A program made the translations under genes and the position numbers. The notes below the pieces were generated by a model. It worked only from the letters and a program-made list of their open reading frames with translations. It had not been told where the DNA came from and did not search any database. DNA of 64,000 nucleotides from Diphasiastrum complanatum (Eukaryota > Streptophyta > Lycopodiopsida > Lycopodiales > Lycopodiaceae). Shown piece by piece: positions 11,171 through 22,735 of this stretch (position 1 is its first letter; each line of letters starts with the position of its first letter). Where the stretch lies: NCBI GenBank assembly GCA_029204225.1, contig CM055103.1:24422853-24486852 (forward strand), read 5' to 3'.

Positions 11171-13019
11171 CCCTGTGCTCGTTTGGAAGGGTGTTCTTTT
11201 GATCACAAGAAGTACCTGATGGCTTGCGTAGATCATCTACATTTGTTTCGATGCCGCCGCAATAAAGACCCTCGATCTGGACCCCATACTTCCCAAGGTC
11301 GCCACAATTATCTCAAGGGTGAGAGCAACTCCAATAGGAGCTGGCCTAATGTTATCTCAAATGCTTCTGCTGATTTTTCATTTCTTGTCAAGGATGTGAA
11401 GGACGAGGACAAATGGCTAGAGAATGCTGGAGAGGATGAGGAGTTTCTGAAGAGGGAAAGGAAGAGATTGCAACGAGATTTAGCGCGACTGGCTCCTATT
11501 ATATTGGGAGGTTCATTCGAATCAGCTACTAATGCAGAAGGCTGGGAGTCAGTGGCAGGTTTGCAAGATGTTGTTGAATGTTTGAAGGAAATGGTAATCT
11601 TGCCTCTGCTCTACCCTGGAAGCTTCAAGTCCCTTGGCATTCTGCCTCCAAGAGGAGTTCTTCTGCATGGCCACCCCGGTACAGGAAAAACCCATGTGGT
11701 TCGTGCTTTGGCTGGGGCTTGTGCCCGAGGGAAACAGAAAGTTGCTTATTTTTCTCGCAAGGGTGCAGACTGCCTGGGAAAGTATGTTGGAGATTCTGAA
11801 AGGCAACTGCGTTTACTGTTTCAGATGGCAGAGCAGTACCAACCGTCTATTATTTTTTTTGATGAGATTGATGGGCTAGCGCCCAAGCGTTCGCAGCATC
11901 AAGATCAGACTCACTGCTCTGTGGTTTCAACTCTTCTTGCTCTCATGGATGGGCTGAAGCCTAGGGGTTCGGTGGTTGTCATTGGTGCCACTAATAGACC
12001 TGATGCACTTGATCCTGCACTTCGCCGTCCAGGAAGATTTGACCGAGAAGTCTACTTTCCCTTACCTTCCATTGAGGATAGGGCTGCCATTTTAACACTG
12101 CATACCAAGAAATGGGCCAATAAGCCCTCACATAAAGTGATTTGGGAAGTTGCCAACTTAACATCTGGTTTTGCTGGAGCTGACTTGCAAGCTTTGTGTA
12201 CACAGGCTGCAATGACTGCCTTGAAAAGATTCTGCCCTCTAAAGGAGCTGCTAGATTCCGTGGGAAAGCAAACAAAAATCTGTGAGTTGCAGGCTCTTCC
12301 AGATGTTCAAGTTAAGGCTGTTGATTGGGCCGCAGCATTAGTTAAAGGCTCTCCGCCATGCTCTAGAAGGATGGCCAATATAGCATTCAGTGAAGTTTCT
12401 GTAGCTCCTCTTCCTAAGCATGTTGTCCCAGTGCTTCTTCAACCTTTAGTGCAAATTTTGTTGTGTCTGGATTTTGATGGCAGGTTCCTACTTCCACCAG
12501 TACTTACAAGGACTGTTTGTTTGGCTAAAGTTGCATTAAGGCATGCATCAGTCAAAGCAGTGAATTCTACTGATTCAAGTCTGTTGTCACATCTGAATGA
12601 ATACTGCTCAAAGATGAGTGTCGCCAGGGGTTTGGAACATGCACTCATCCAAGGTGGGCTTATAGCTGATGTACACAAAGTTCTACCCACAGAAGAATGC
12701 CCTCTTCCTACTAGGAACCATCCGTTTGGGTCTTGTGAGACAACTCAGAAAGCAGCTAAGTCTTGTGAATTGATCGATTCAGTTTCTGGCTGTGCTATTG
12801 ATTTGGCTGAAGGCGAACAATTTGAACCTGGTAAGCAGAAATGGAAAGCAAGTAAGTTCCGAGTGCTGATTACTGGAGGTTTTGGGCATGGACAAAATCT
12901 ACTAGCATCTTGTCTTCTTCACGGCTTCGAGGGTGCTGCTCAGTTACGTCTCCTGAGCTTACACACAATGATACAAGCTGGATGTGGAGACGCAGAGCAG
13001 GGTATTATACATATTGTTG
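11171..13019 (+). CDS. ePHD-AAA ATPase gene, exon with last ePHD ligands, AAA domain 1 and start of AAA domain 2
   Basis: It opens with PCARLEGCSFDHKKYLMACVDH, which completes the ePHD. A charged linker follows, then a type II AAA+ module: Walker A GHPGTGKT (11669-11692), Walker B IIFFDEIDGLAP (DEID at 11861-11872), sensor 1 ATNRP (11988-12002) and arginine-finger box RRPGRFDRE. This domain should bind and hydrolyse ATP. A second, degenerate AAA domain starts near 12860: its P-loop reads GGFGHGQN (12875-12898), lacking the Lys and Thr. The exon ends at donor G|GTGAGT (GT at 13020), phase 1. Nuclear chromatin remodelling or reading is inferred from ATAD2-like ATPases and the ePHD. No bromodomain is visible in this exon. 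Confidence 0.92.
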
Positions 13020-13429
13020 GTGAGTTTTCACTTTCCATCTTGTTTTTTCTAGGATTACTAACTGGAGGAGTAGCATTGTAAGCTGATAGATTTATAAGGT
13101 ACAATGGTCCTCTGATGTTTTATTTTAAAGGTGTGCAGCTAAATCTACTTCCGAAATCAGGCAAGCCAGTTCAAGCTCTGCTACAAAGTAGCGAAAAACT
13201 TTATTAAGCTCTTCTTGGATCTTTTAGTAACTAGTTGAGTTTTAGGTCTAAGCCTGTCTATGGATTATGATCTGACAATTCGAAAGATTGTAAACTAGAC
13301 TATTAAATGACAACAGATGTCTCCTGGTTTCCACTCGCAAGTTTGTTGTTTGTGTCCACTAATTATTTCTATGTCCAGTTATCCTTCTTTTTTTGGGCTT
13401 CAAGGTTTACTTCACGTTGTGAATGACAG

Positions 13430-13701
13430 GGGAAGCCAAAAGTGTAGCGCCCTGTGTGATATTCATGTCCCTTTTGGACTCGTGGGCTGTTAAGCGATTA
13501 CCTTCCGAAGAGCTTCAAGAACTGAATTATACTGCAAAGAGTAACACTTCAGTACTGCACAAACAAAACTATTGTGGCAGTGAATCTTGGACTGATGCTG
13601 CTGAACGATTGGATGAGGGGAGTTTGATGGTCACAACTCTTTGGAACATTCTTCTACAGCAATTACAAATGCTTCCCCATCATGTTCCGTTAATGATATT
13701 G
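13430..13701 (+). CDS. ePHD-AAA ATPase gene, AAA domain 2 exon
   Basis: Begins after GACAG (13429); phase 1 from the previous exon reconstitutes IVGEAKSVAPCVIFMSLLDSWA. In AAA2 this occupies the Walker B position but lacks the DE pair. The exon end is inferred: donor GTGCAC at 13702 joins PLMIL to ATSAVSKH of the next exon and gives a normal AAA beta-strand/sensor 1 pattern. An alternative donor at 13733 would add HTHILDYML, which does not fit the fold. Confidence 0.75.
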
Positions 13702-16700
13702 GTGCACACACATATCCTTGACTATATGCTAGGTGTCCAATAAACTGATTGCAAGTGATTTTTTACAGTCCAGAATTTTGCTTTTTGCAGCGTTTCATGA
13801 TTTCTTTCCATTGGTGACTGCTGGACTTCTTCCGCAAGTTAAGCTGCAGCTAACTTGGCATTTCTTTTCGGGAATCATTGAAATTCAATACTTCCAATCA
13901 TCATACGAAAGAGTTTATGAGATATGTTATGCTTTGTATTGTCGGTTTTGTATCTAAACCCTGAGATTAAATTTTCGTGTTATGTTTGAATGATGTAATG
14001 GCAAGAAGCATTGGTGGTAAATGATGAAATTTATTGAAATTTAAGACATAATTAAATTTGTATGTTGTATTGCCAAGACTTACTACAGGAAAAAGTGAAT
14101 TTAGTTGTTGCAGGTGTGTTGCGTTTGTCTTGGGTAGAATTCCAACCTAATTGTGAAGGTAGAAAATTTTGTCAGTAGGTCTCAAGTACTTTTACAAATA
14201 ATGTTGATGGCTTAATAAATTAAGTCTAGCGAACTTCAATATGCCATTTGAAATTTTATTGGCCTGTGCTTCCAGCTAATGCCTCTAGTCACGACCCGTT
14301 GTAGAGTTTTGGTCATTTGAAGGGGCCTTGAGTGGGATGATAAAGATTGTCGTTTGTTTATTCATTTTGAAGGTTGAAAAGAGGCCTTTTATTAAGCAAA
14401 TGAGATTTGGGAGTGGTGTTAATGTGAGCTATTAATCAGCGTAGTTGTAATCGTTGGCGTGGTAGCTGCATGTGGAAGAGGAGAAAAGTGTTTGTCAGCA
14501 TAATTGATAAGCAGCTCCATTTTCTAAACCTCATCAGCTTCACACTTTAAAGGATTTTTTGGCTTTACTTCAACATGATTGGAGATGTTTATCATTGAAC
14601 ATGTTGTTACATTGTATTCCCAACAAAAATTATATAAACTGTTGTTTTCTGGTGTGGAGAATTTCTGACTATGTGAGTTGATTGGAAGTGTTAAGACAAG
14701 ATAACCAGGAAAAGGGAATATTTAATGTGTAGAGAAATGCCCTGCTGGAGAGAAAGCAGACTGGGGTTCTCAGGGAAAGCTGAATGCCAGGTAGAAATAG
14801 GAGGAATTGAAAAGAGCAATCTTTACTTATTTTCATATGGAATCAAATAAAATTTCGCCATAGGACTGCACTTGATAAAATAGGCAGCCTTCTCAAAATT
14901 GGCTTCTTTCGCCTTTACCGCTCCCATGAAAAATGGACTAACGACAAAAACTGTACCATGGGAATCGAAACTAATACTATTCTGCAAAAAAGAAACTCCA
15001 GCCTCTACTATTGCATCTGAAATTTCTGAGGTCTTGTCTTTTAGCTCGGCACAAAATTTGGGACCTAATCTAAAGCTTCTAGGTGTATCTGGAAGAAAAA
15101 AATCAAAAAAGTTGCCAAGAAGATCAATTTTGTTAGCTAGGTAGGCTTCGTATTTTTTTTGAATATTATTATTATTATTCCTAACTAAATGTGTACCACT
15201 AATATGGATATTCATTTCCATACTAGTAGTCTCTCAGTAGATTGGCATCTTCCATTCATAGTTCATTCGCATATTGTTTATTGAGGTTTGTCGTCTGTGG
15301 CAAGCTCTTGTGCTTAGCTTCTAATTTTAACTCTCTGAGCTTATCATGTATGCCTCTATTTTGTCAGTCCTCTTGGTGTTGACATTACCACTCAATTTAT
15401 GAAGTTGCGGATTCTATGAGGACAAAATAAGTATTGTACTAACATCTGAGACTTACTGGGCGAGTGGCCAAGTTTTATGGGACAAACCTTTTTTGGGACC
15501 TAATAACCCTAATTGGTAGTTTGCTAGAAGTTCTCCCTTAAGGCCTAGTGATTCGAAAACTATTGATTATGATGTTTCTAAGCATCTTTAGCAATACTAT
15601 TACATTTTTTTTGAACAATCAACATTTTTTTGGGAAAAAAAAGCATGAAAATTGACTTCCGCTGTGCGGAACATCTATGTGTGGGAACAAACATTCCCGA
15701 AGGTGGAGGCAGCGGAATTTGTTTTGCTGCATCAAAGCTGATGATTCAAAGCCCTAAAACTGTTTCTATTCTGTAAGAGCGGATGACTAAAAGTGGGTAT
15801 TTTGAAATCAGCAAAGCAAAATGTGGATAATGAATCTCAGTACCTGAGCCAGTTAGCTATTTACCCTGCACCTACCTCTGGGTGCTGCTGAAGTGAGTAG
15901 GGATGTTGCAGTGTTTGGTCCATGAAATTGCATGATGGAGTTGATGGTCCTATGACTCTGGAAGGACTTAATGAGGTCCAAGATTGCACATTTCCTTTGT
16001 TACGTTGGGTTCTATCCTAGAATTCACATCATATATATATACATATCTTGGTTATGCACAACATTCCAAGCGCCAACAGACAGGTTCAGCCAATTTACGA
16101 CCTTGTACACTGGACATCTAAAGCCATAGTTCCGTAGAGTACAGAACGTCGTTCCACTCAAAATTTCTTAAATTTTGTTTGATATGTATTTGTTCTTGTT
16201 TTTCTATTTAAAGAAATAAAAAACTCCCAATAGCCTTAAACATGTGCCTGTGTAGCAGGGAAATCCATAGGCAAAAACTATTGATTGATTGGAATACTGG
16301 GATATTCTGCTGGGAAAACCTGATTAGCCCTAAAACTGTGTCTGTACAGCCCTGAAGCTGGGTCTGTACAAGCTTCAAATTTTTTTTAGGGCTATAAGGA
16401 ATTGTTGCTGGAAATTGATTGCTTCAACTAGGAAACACTTGCCAGAAATGATGCTCCAGAAATGATCGCCAAATAAGAACGGAAGAAAGGAAAATTATTA
16501 TTTTTGTTCCATAAGTACGACGTGGAATACATTTCATACCAAAAGGTACGGACAGTATTCTATGTCTGAAGTGGTGGAATTTTTGCTAGAGACATGAGAT
16601 TATGTCTGTCTGTGATTGAATTTTTTTTGCTCCTGTAGAGCTTATAGATTTCTAAAGTTATTGTTTTCCAGTAGACTTGAATTTATTTGGTTTGCATCTT

Positions 16701-16906
16701 TTGTCATTCTTGAAAGCCGCAAACTAGTTGATTCTATGAAGAAAGTTGTAAAGCAAAATTACTCTTTGAGAGTTCTAGAAGGAAGTGTACATGCTTGTAT
16801 TGTGTAATTCATTTATGTAATGTTCTTTGTGAACCACTTGAATGTTTTCATTGTGTCTGAATATTTTTCTGAATGTCATTGCAAATTTGGGGATTTCTTT
16901 GGTCAG
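13702..16906 (+). other. 3.2-kb intron of the ATPase gene
   Basis: Phase-0 intron between the AAA2 exons. It contains one antisense open frame (14823-15221, listed separately). Elsewhere I see only AT-rich sequence. Confidence 0.65.
14823..15221 (-). CDS. Hypothetical 132-aa antisense ORF in intron
   Basis: An open frame on the opposite strand inside the 3.2-kb intron. It includes a five-Asn run from an ATT/AAT repeat, then a stretch with mixed hydrophobic and charged composition (for example DLLGNFFDFFLPDTPRSFRL and EAGVSFLQNSISFDSHGTVF). I do not recognise it. Protein-like composition and length in AT-rich DNA make it worth recording, but there is no promoter, splice or homology support. 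It could be a fragment of an unrelated gene carried by a transposon, or chance. Confidence 0.25.
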   Translation of the reverse strand: MEMNIHISGTHLVRNNNNNIQKKYEAYLANKIDLLGNFFDFFLPDTPRSFRLGPKFCAELKDKTSEISDAIVEAGVSFLQNSISFDSHGTVFVVSPFFMGAVKAKEANFEKAAYFIKCSPMAKFYLIPYENK

Positions 16907-17922
16907 GCAACAAGTGCAGTAAGCAAACACAAGCTTCCCCATGAGATTCTAGAATTTTTTGGCCATTCTGAAGATCCCCAGGCTGTGAAGTGGCATACGG
17001 TTCCATGCATGTGCTTACAACTGCCTACCTATGAACATTATGCTGAGGTCTTTGATCGTGCATCCCAAAATCTGTCAGAAAAGTTGGCTAAACATTTTGT
17101 TGATAGCGTAAAACATAAGCTTAAAGAAGTAAATGAGTCACTTCGGGCTAAGGAAGGATCATCACCGAAGGCTGTCAAATCAGAATTTGGGGATGACTTG
17201 CCAAAAGCTCTTAATGAACATGGAAGTTTTACAGGGGATTTATCTCTGAAGGAAGGATCTGCAGAAAAAAAGAGGCCCCTTGTCCAAGAATCCCCTTCCG
17301 GTGTGGATGACACAATCATAGAATGCTCTTCCTTGGCTTTAAAACCTGTTACAAGTTTCCAAAAATATCAAGCCACTAAGAATCTGGGTGAACTGCATGG
17401 ATGCCGGGAAAAGGCGATATTGAAGTTTGATTATTCTTCTTCTTTGTGTGCAGAACAAAAAGCCCTGTCGACTGCAATTAGATTGTGTGGTTCTCAGCTG
17501 CTAGAGTATCCAAAATTTTCTGCACTTCGGCTAGCAACTAAGAAGCTTAAAGCTGGACCTAGTATTGCTCTTGCAGGACTATGTACAACTTGGATGGGTG
17601 GAAATACTGGTCGGTACTGTGCCGGTTCTGCAAAATTTCCAGCAGAGGTCTTTGCTGATGGCAGTAGTGACAGTAGAGAGGAAAATAAAGCAGAAAATTT
17701 GATGCTTTGGGGGTTAATTGCAGTAGGGCTGAAGGCCTGCAAAGGACTATATGCAACTGCTTCAGATGTTGCCGCTGAAGTTGGAACAATTGTTGAACTT
17801 TTACGAGAAAATATTATTCAAAGAGTAAACAGTGGGAAAGATGAATGGCAATTTTTTCATCTCATGAGACAGGCAGCTGCCCTACAAGACATGCTTTCCA
17901 GCTGGGTGCATGATATACAAAG
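16907..17922 (+). CDS. ePHD-AAA ATPase gene, end of AAA2 and helical C-terminal region
   Basis: Acceptor GGTCAG before 16907, phase 0. The exon starts ATSAVSKHKLPHEILEFFG, which completes the sensor 1 region of AAA2 and replaces the usual ATNRP-type motif. A helical segment follows (EHYAEVFDRASQNLSEKLAK), then an acidic/Ser linker and a region ending HLMRQAAALQDMLSSWVHDI. It ends at donor AAAG|GTAAAG (GT at 17923), phase 2. The visible length and order agree with a plant ePHD-AAA protein of about 2,000 residues. Confidence 0.88.
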
Positions 17923-18121
17923 GTAAAGCTCTTGTGTTACAGGAGCGTGGTAAAGAATGCTTGCTTTGTGTGGTTTACATATTTCATGCAGTCAAAGACT
18001 GGTCAGATAATAATTTGTCAGTTGCAACTTGCAATATTAGTAAGCTTGCTATGTCTGGAACAATTTTTGATTCTTGTTTGAATTTTCTATTGACGCCTAA
18101 ATGTAGCTTTTATTTCCTCAG

Positions 18122-19242
18122 TCTGGAAAAAGCTGCAAAAGCTTCCTCCTCGGTGCCCTATGGCAATGCAAGTTGCAGAGAATCACTGACGAAGCATGCA
18201 ACAGAAGTTGAAGAAACTAGCATGCTGCCTAACAATCTTGACAATTTGATAGGAGGTCAGGAAAGCAAAGATTGCACTGATGGAGGTTCTCAACCATCAA
18301 TGTTGGATGATACTAGCAGGTCGAGCCAAGGATTGTGTTTGATGGTTTCTCAAGCTCATTTGGGTGGAGATGCATCTGAAGTGCAACCTGCAGATTTTCA
18401 GCACCTAGGCAATGTGCTTGCAGAATCAAATCGAGCTGGTGAAGCTTCCAAGCTATCTAGAAAATCAGCTCATTTGGAAGCAATGCCTTGTGGAGGAATT
18501 CTTGCTGACTCTAAAGATTGCTCTCAAAACTGCCACAACAAAAAGCATGATCTCAGACATCATAATGTTATATTTGAAGCTGCGAATAGGACTTCAGTGG
18601 GACCTTTACAGTGTGAAAGGGACAGTTCATTCTTTGCAGATGAACTGGGAACTTTCAATGGAAGAAAATACGAGTACTCCTTGCAGTGTTTAGAGTATCT
18701 TAAGCTTTCCATAAAGCAAGTTTTGGTCAGTTTTTGGGAAGAAGATGGCTATTATAATTCTGTTGAGGCAATACATGACATAATTGGTGATTTCACCACG
18801 ATGGCATTTTCAAGGTTAAGAAAAATCGAAGTTCATTTGCCTCGTAATGAATTTGGTAAATTTGTTGAGAAGGTTTCTTTTCTTAGGAAAACAGCTTTGG
18901 GTGAGAGGATGCTGACGTGTCAGTGTCTGGAAAAATTTCTGCATGTTAAAGCTGCTACAATGAAATCAACATCTCAAAGCTCTTTCCATTGTACAGAAGA
19001 TACAAAGTCTGAAAAGTGTAGGTTGAATATATTTGTAGACATGGATCCTGACTGTCATGAGGGTGACACAGACAAAGGGGCGAGGGCTAGATGCACTGAA
19101 AATTGTTTTAAAACCGAAATTCATGCTTCTACAGTGGATGGTGAAGTCAGAGATTGTGACTTACATTTGGCAGGGAGTCTCTGCTTGAGTCCAATTATTG
19201 ATGTGATTTTAAGCATGAGTATGCTGCAGACTAGACTTAAAG
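18122..19242 (+). CDS. ePHD-AAA ATPase gene, C-terminal exon (3' boundary uncertain)
   Basis: Acceptor TTCCTCAG before 18122; phase 2 reconstitutes SLEKAAKASS. It encodes a low-complexity acidic/Ser region and then a conserved-looking block (SLQCLEYLKLSIKQVLVSFW, then EAIHDIIGDFTTMAFSRLRK). The frame stops at TAA 19248-19250, yet coding resumes at once in another frame (LDLKVANGNAKGLRTSTRVS). Either there is a short intron with acceptor CTGCAG at 19224-19229 and an unidentified upstream phase-2 donor, or there is a 1-nt indel near 19242. Confidence 0.75.
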
Positions 19243-19336
19243 GTAGCTAATGGAAATGCTAAAGGATTAAGGACATCTACTAGAGTTTCTGCACTGGAGA
19301 CTGCGTGTTTGCAGCTATTGAGTGAGTTAGCCAAAG
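19230..19336 (+). CDS. ePHD-AAA ATPase gene, short C-terminal coding block
   Basis: Reads LDLKVANGNAKGLRTSTRVS followed by ALETACLQLLSELAKG, in a frame one step away from the preceding exon. It ends at donor AAAG|GTTAGT (GT at 19337), phase 1, and joins the next block as AKGYDYGLNDLLFF. The start is set at the CTGCAG acceptor; a frameshift model would simply fuse it to the previous exon. Confidence 0.6.
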
Positions 19337-19483
19337 GTTAGTTGCACTTTTTTTGTGGTGAGCAATCGGATATGCTATTTTTTGGGGTATATTTGTATTG
19401 AAGAGATGTTAAAAGGTCTCACCTTGTGGCATGTTTATATGTAAATCAGACTATCACTTAGCAGAAAATTCTTCATATTGCAG

Positions 19484-19556
19484 GCTACGATTATGGACTT
19501 AATGATCTCTTATTTTTTTCCGAGTTCGGAAAAGAAGATCCGTTAAAACTTCAGAG
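19484..19556 (+). CDS. ePHD-AAA ATPase gene, last recognisable exon
   Basis: A 73-bp exon: acceptor ATTGCAG before 19484, donor CAGAG|GTCAGT (GT at 19557), phase 2. It encodes YDYGLNDLLFFSEFGKEDPL followed by KLQ. The donor implies at least one more downstream exon, which I could not find; the TE block begins within 1 kb. The true 3' end may lie past the insertions or outside the window, or the gene may be truncated. Confidence 0.75.
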
Positions 19557-20339
19557 GTCAGTTTTGAGCACCTCAAATTTATTGCTTTCTTATCTGAATT
19601 TCTTCTTCTTACAATCATAGTTGTACTGTCTTCAGCTTGTGATTAATCCTTAAGTTTTGGGTATCATTTCCTGCTTCAAAATTGCGAATGCTTTAAGGAA
19701 TGAGGGATGTGAGATGACACATTCGAAAGCTAGTATAGACACCGTGTAAAAGCTATGATAGGTTTAGTTTCCCAAGTCACCTCGTTTGTAGGTCTGCCAT
19801 GCCACTGCACCATGTATTCAGGAATAGATCTTTAGAAACATTTGGTAGTTTAAGCTGGTAGATAACTGAGTTAAGGGGTTTGACAGTTTGAAGGTGCCTT
19901 GATGGTGGGCAACTAGCTTCGCAGTGTGAAGAAAGGTTTTGGAGATTGGACTAGAGACCAAATTGTAGATGAAGAAAGACTTGCTGACCCTCAACAACCG
20001 TAACATACGTTTGATGCGTGTCATATTGATGCTCGTAGCACTCGATGCAATGTTTTGAAGTCTCAGTGGTTGAGTGAGTTGTTAGTGTTCATGAAGAATA
20101 GAAGCACATAAGAGGATGCATGCTCATTGACAAGAGTACGAGGTACGGGTGGTAAGGTGGGGATTCTTGGGACAACTGAAAGGTTGTAAATGCTGTGCTA
20201 GAGTTAACTGAATTGTTATAACTGAACTGTTATAACTGAACTAAGCAAAGGGCAGAAATTGCTCTCGAATAGTACTTGACTCAAAAAACAAATTTATGAA
20301 GACAATCTTTGGATTGAGCGTCAATGATACATGTAGTTG
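19557..20339 (+). other. Presumed intron sequence before the TE block
   Basis: Follows the GT donor at 19557. AT-rich with no open frame I can support. A short TAACTGAA(C/T)TGTTA-type repetition lies near 20205-20245. Confidence 0.5.
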
Positions 20340-20530
20340 GTTTCCTCAACTTCCTTCAAACCCTATTTTCTAGATCCACACAATAGCAAGCAAATAGGAT
20401 AGCAAGCTAGATTCACCATTCCTGTCATGCGGTAGTTCGTTCCCAAGGGAGGAATTCCTATTCACAAGATGTTATGCAACCTTCCAAATGAATCTATGTT
20501 GATCAATAGGCATGCAACAAATGCTGATCA
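20340..20530. mobile_element. Fragment of the solo-LTR family
   Basis: Diverged match to the first part of the solo LTRs at 8670 and 38215. Shared landmarks in order are AAACCCTATTT, CTGTCATGCGGTAGTTCG and ATTCACAAGATGTTATGCAA. It is truncated on the right, close to the Copia-A LTR. Confidence 0.55.
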
Positions 20531-20579
20531 CAATAGAGTGTATATCGACGTCATAGATAATTTTCTTGAACAACAGGAA

Positions 20580-21459
20580 TGTGTGAATGGATGGATGGGT
20601 CGAACAATTGGATCGGGACGATCCTACTATCGCATGAAAGTGGTGGTCGACTGATTCCCTCGGTGCGTGCACTACTACCACAACAAGCAAAACACAAAAT
20701 AGAGCTTAATTGCGTTTATGCGGAAGCGAAAGAGCAGACAGTCAGACAAAGCAGTAAGAGAGTCAGACAAAATGAAATAGCAAAACATATAATTTTGACA
20801 AAGACTTTGAACGCAAAACCAAGACAATAATTGATTCAGATTAATGTATAGAAATACAAGTCAGATTGATGCTATGAGCACAAGACAATAGTAGGTGAAA
20901 CTACGTGCTCAGGAAGCTAACTCCGCTCTGTAAAAGCTATGAGCTTATTACTGACAATCAGTTTGAAAGAAAGAGTCGATGCGTGACAACATCTACTGTG
21001 TCTGTCTCTGATGACATAATACATGTCATATTCATGGTATGTTATTGATTACGCAGATGTATGTACAAGGTGGCGTGGAGCCGTTGCGCCGTCTGGAGTA
21101 GATCGTGGCTACTGCTGTCATTTTTCAAGTAGTTGCACAGTACAGGAAGTGGGCGTGAGAAGGCTTCGACTATTCGGAGTCGAGTGAGTCGCTACTGATA
21201 GTCAATAAAGTCGGGATGACGATAGTCGGTTGAGTCGACAAGTCGGATTCCCCGATAAGTCGGCCAAGTCGGGCTTTCCCTATAAGTCGGCCAACTCCGA
21301 CAAGTCGGGTAACTTCGACAAGTCGGACTGCCACTTTCTTGCCTGTCTTCGATAATAGAGTATTTCTACAGACTGTGCGACAATGCATGTAAAATTGCAA
21401 CAATATGAATGGAACTAGATTATCATGGGATTTAGGAGAGTAGAGGAATAAATCCAACA
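20580..21459 (-). mobile_element. Copia-A 3' LTR (element on minus strand)
   Basis: Direct-repeat partner of 23454-24397. It ends (plus strand) ...AAATCCAACA, followed by CCCCTGC, the complement of a polypurine tract. The other edge lacks the first ten or so bases of the intact LTR. It contains seven copies of AAGTCGG between about 21200 and 21330. The copies differ by several percent by eye plus an indel near 21050. Confidence 0.85.
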
Positions 21460-21608
21460 CCCCTGCTAATTTGGATCCGTGAATGCCTTGATCTTTAGAC
21501 TAAGCAATGCACAAAATTTGTTGTGCATCAATGCTAGCCTTGGTAAATACATCTGTGATCATGTTTTGCATCTGACAGTACATTAAGCTTACCTCTTTGT
21601 CGAGAACC

Positions 21609-22735
21609 TTACTTCTTACATAGTGTATCGAATTTCAAATTGCTTCTCCTAGAGTGAAATCTAGGGGATAAGGCAATGGCACTCTGATTATCACAAAACA
21701 TAATTGTAGGAGTGTATTGATTCAGACTAATATCTGACAGTAAATTTCTCAACCAAATTGCTTCCTTGATAGCTTGAGAGGCAACAATGTATTCTACTTC
21801 TGTGGATGAGAGAGCAATAGAGGTCTGCTTACGACTGTTCCAGGAGTTAGGACCGCCGTTGAAGAAGAATGTAAATCCAGATGTGGATTTACGAGTATCT
21901 ACATCTCCTCCCCAGCTTGCATCTGAATATCCACTTAGCTGTTGAAGATTGTCGTTGTAGACTTCTCTATAGCAGATGCACAGGTCTGTTGTAGCTCGAA
22001 TGTACCTTATGACTCTGATAAGAGCCTTCCAATGTATGATGCCATGATTAGCCATGAATTGGCTTAGTGAGCTAACTGCAAAAGCAATGTCAGGTCTTGT
22101 ACAGAGCATAGAGCCGAGTATCGACTGATAAGGATACTCTCTCATTCGCTCCTTCTCCTGCTTTGTCTGAGGACATTGGTCCTTCGACAATCGCAGGCTT
22201 GGATCCCTTGGTGAGTGAGCTTCTTTGCAATTGATTAGATTGTATCTCATAAGAATATTATGAAGATACCTTTGTTGAGTAATGTAGATCAACCGTCTCT
22301 CTCTGTCTCGATGAATTTGAATTCCTAGACAGAAGTGAGCCTCACCCAGATCGGTCATGTCGAATTCGGAAGACAACATCTGCTTAGCATCCTTCACTTG
22401 ATCGGTACTGTTGCTGAGAAGGAACGTGTCGTCGACATACAAGGTGATGATAATGAAGGAATGTTGCACTGACTTGAAATAGACATTAGAATCGACAGTG
22501 CTTGGTTTGAAACCATGTTGGATGAGGAATGTGTTAATCCTCTGAAGCCAAGCTCTTGCTGATTGTTTCAAGCCATAAAGTGCCTTGTGGAGTCTACAGA
22601 CATGATTTTCCATACCTTTGAGAATGTATCCCTTGGGTTGCAACATGTAAACGTCTTCTTCTATAACTCGATTCAAATAAGCTGTCTGTACATCGAGTTG
22701 ATGCACTTCCAGGTCGGCCGCAGGTAGAGGAACTG
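21609..22735 (-). CDS. Copia-A reverse transcriptase-RNase H ORF (partial pol)
   Basis: A 365-residue open frame with Ty1/copia RT signatures: HQLDVQTAYLNRVIEEDVYM, LYGLKQSARAW and the catalytic YVDD (in TLYVDDTFLL). It continues into RNase H with SGYSDASWGGDVDTRKSTSG and ALSSTEVEYIVASQAIKEA. It is unusually intact for this region. Protease and integrase are missing upstream: the gag C-terminus joins almost directly to RT near 22725-22735. Confidence 0.9.

Noticed and set aside
13733-13957. Open frame after the AAA2 exon as an extra exon
   Set aside because: It would need a 58-bp intron and does not fit the AAA fold; the 13701-16907 join restores the expected sensor 1 region.
16616-16900. 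Upstream part of the frame leading into the exon at 16907
   Set aside because: It lies before a clear acceptor (GGTCAG) and has intron-like T-rich composition.
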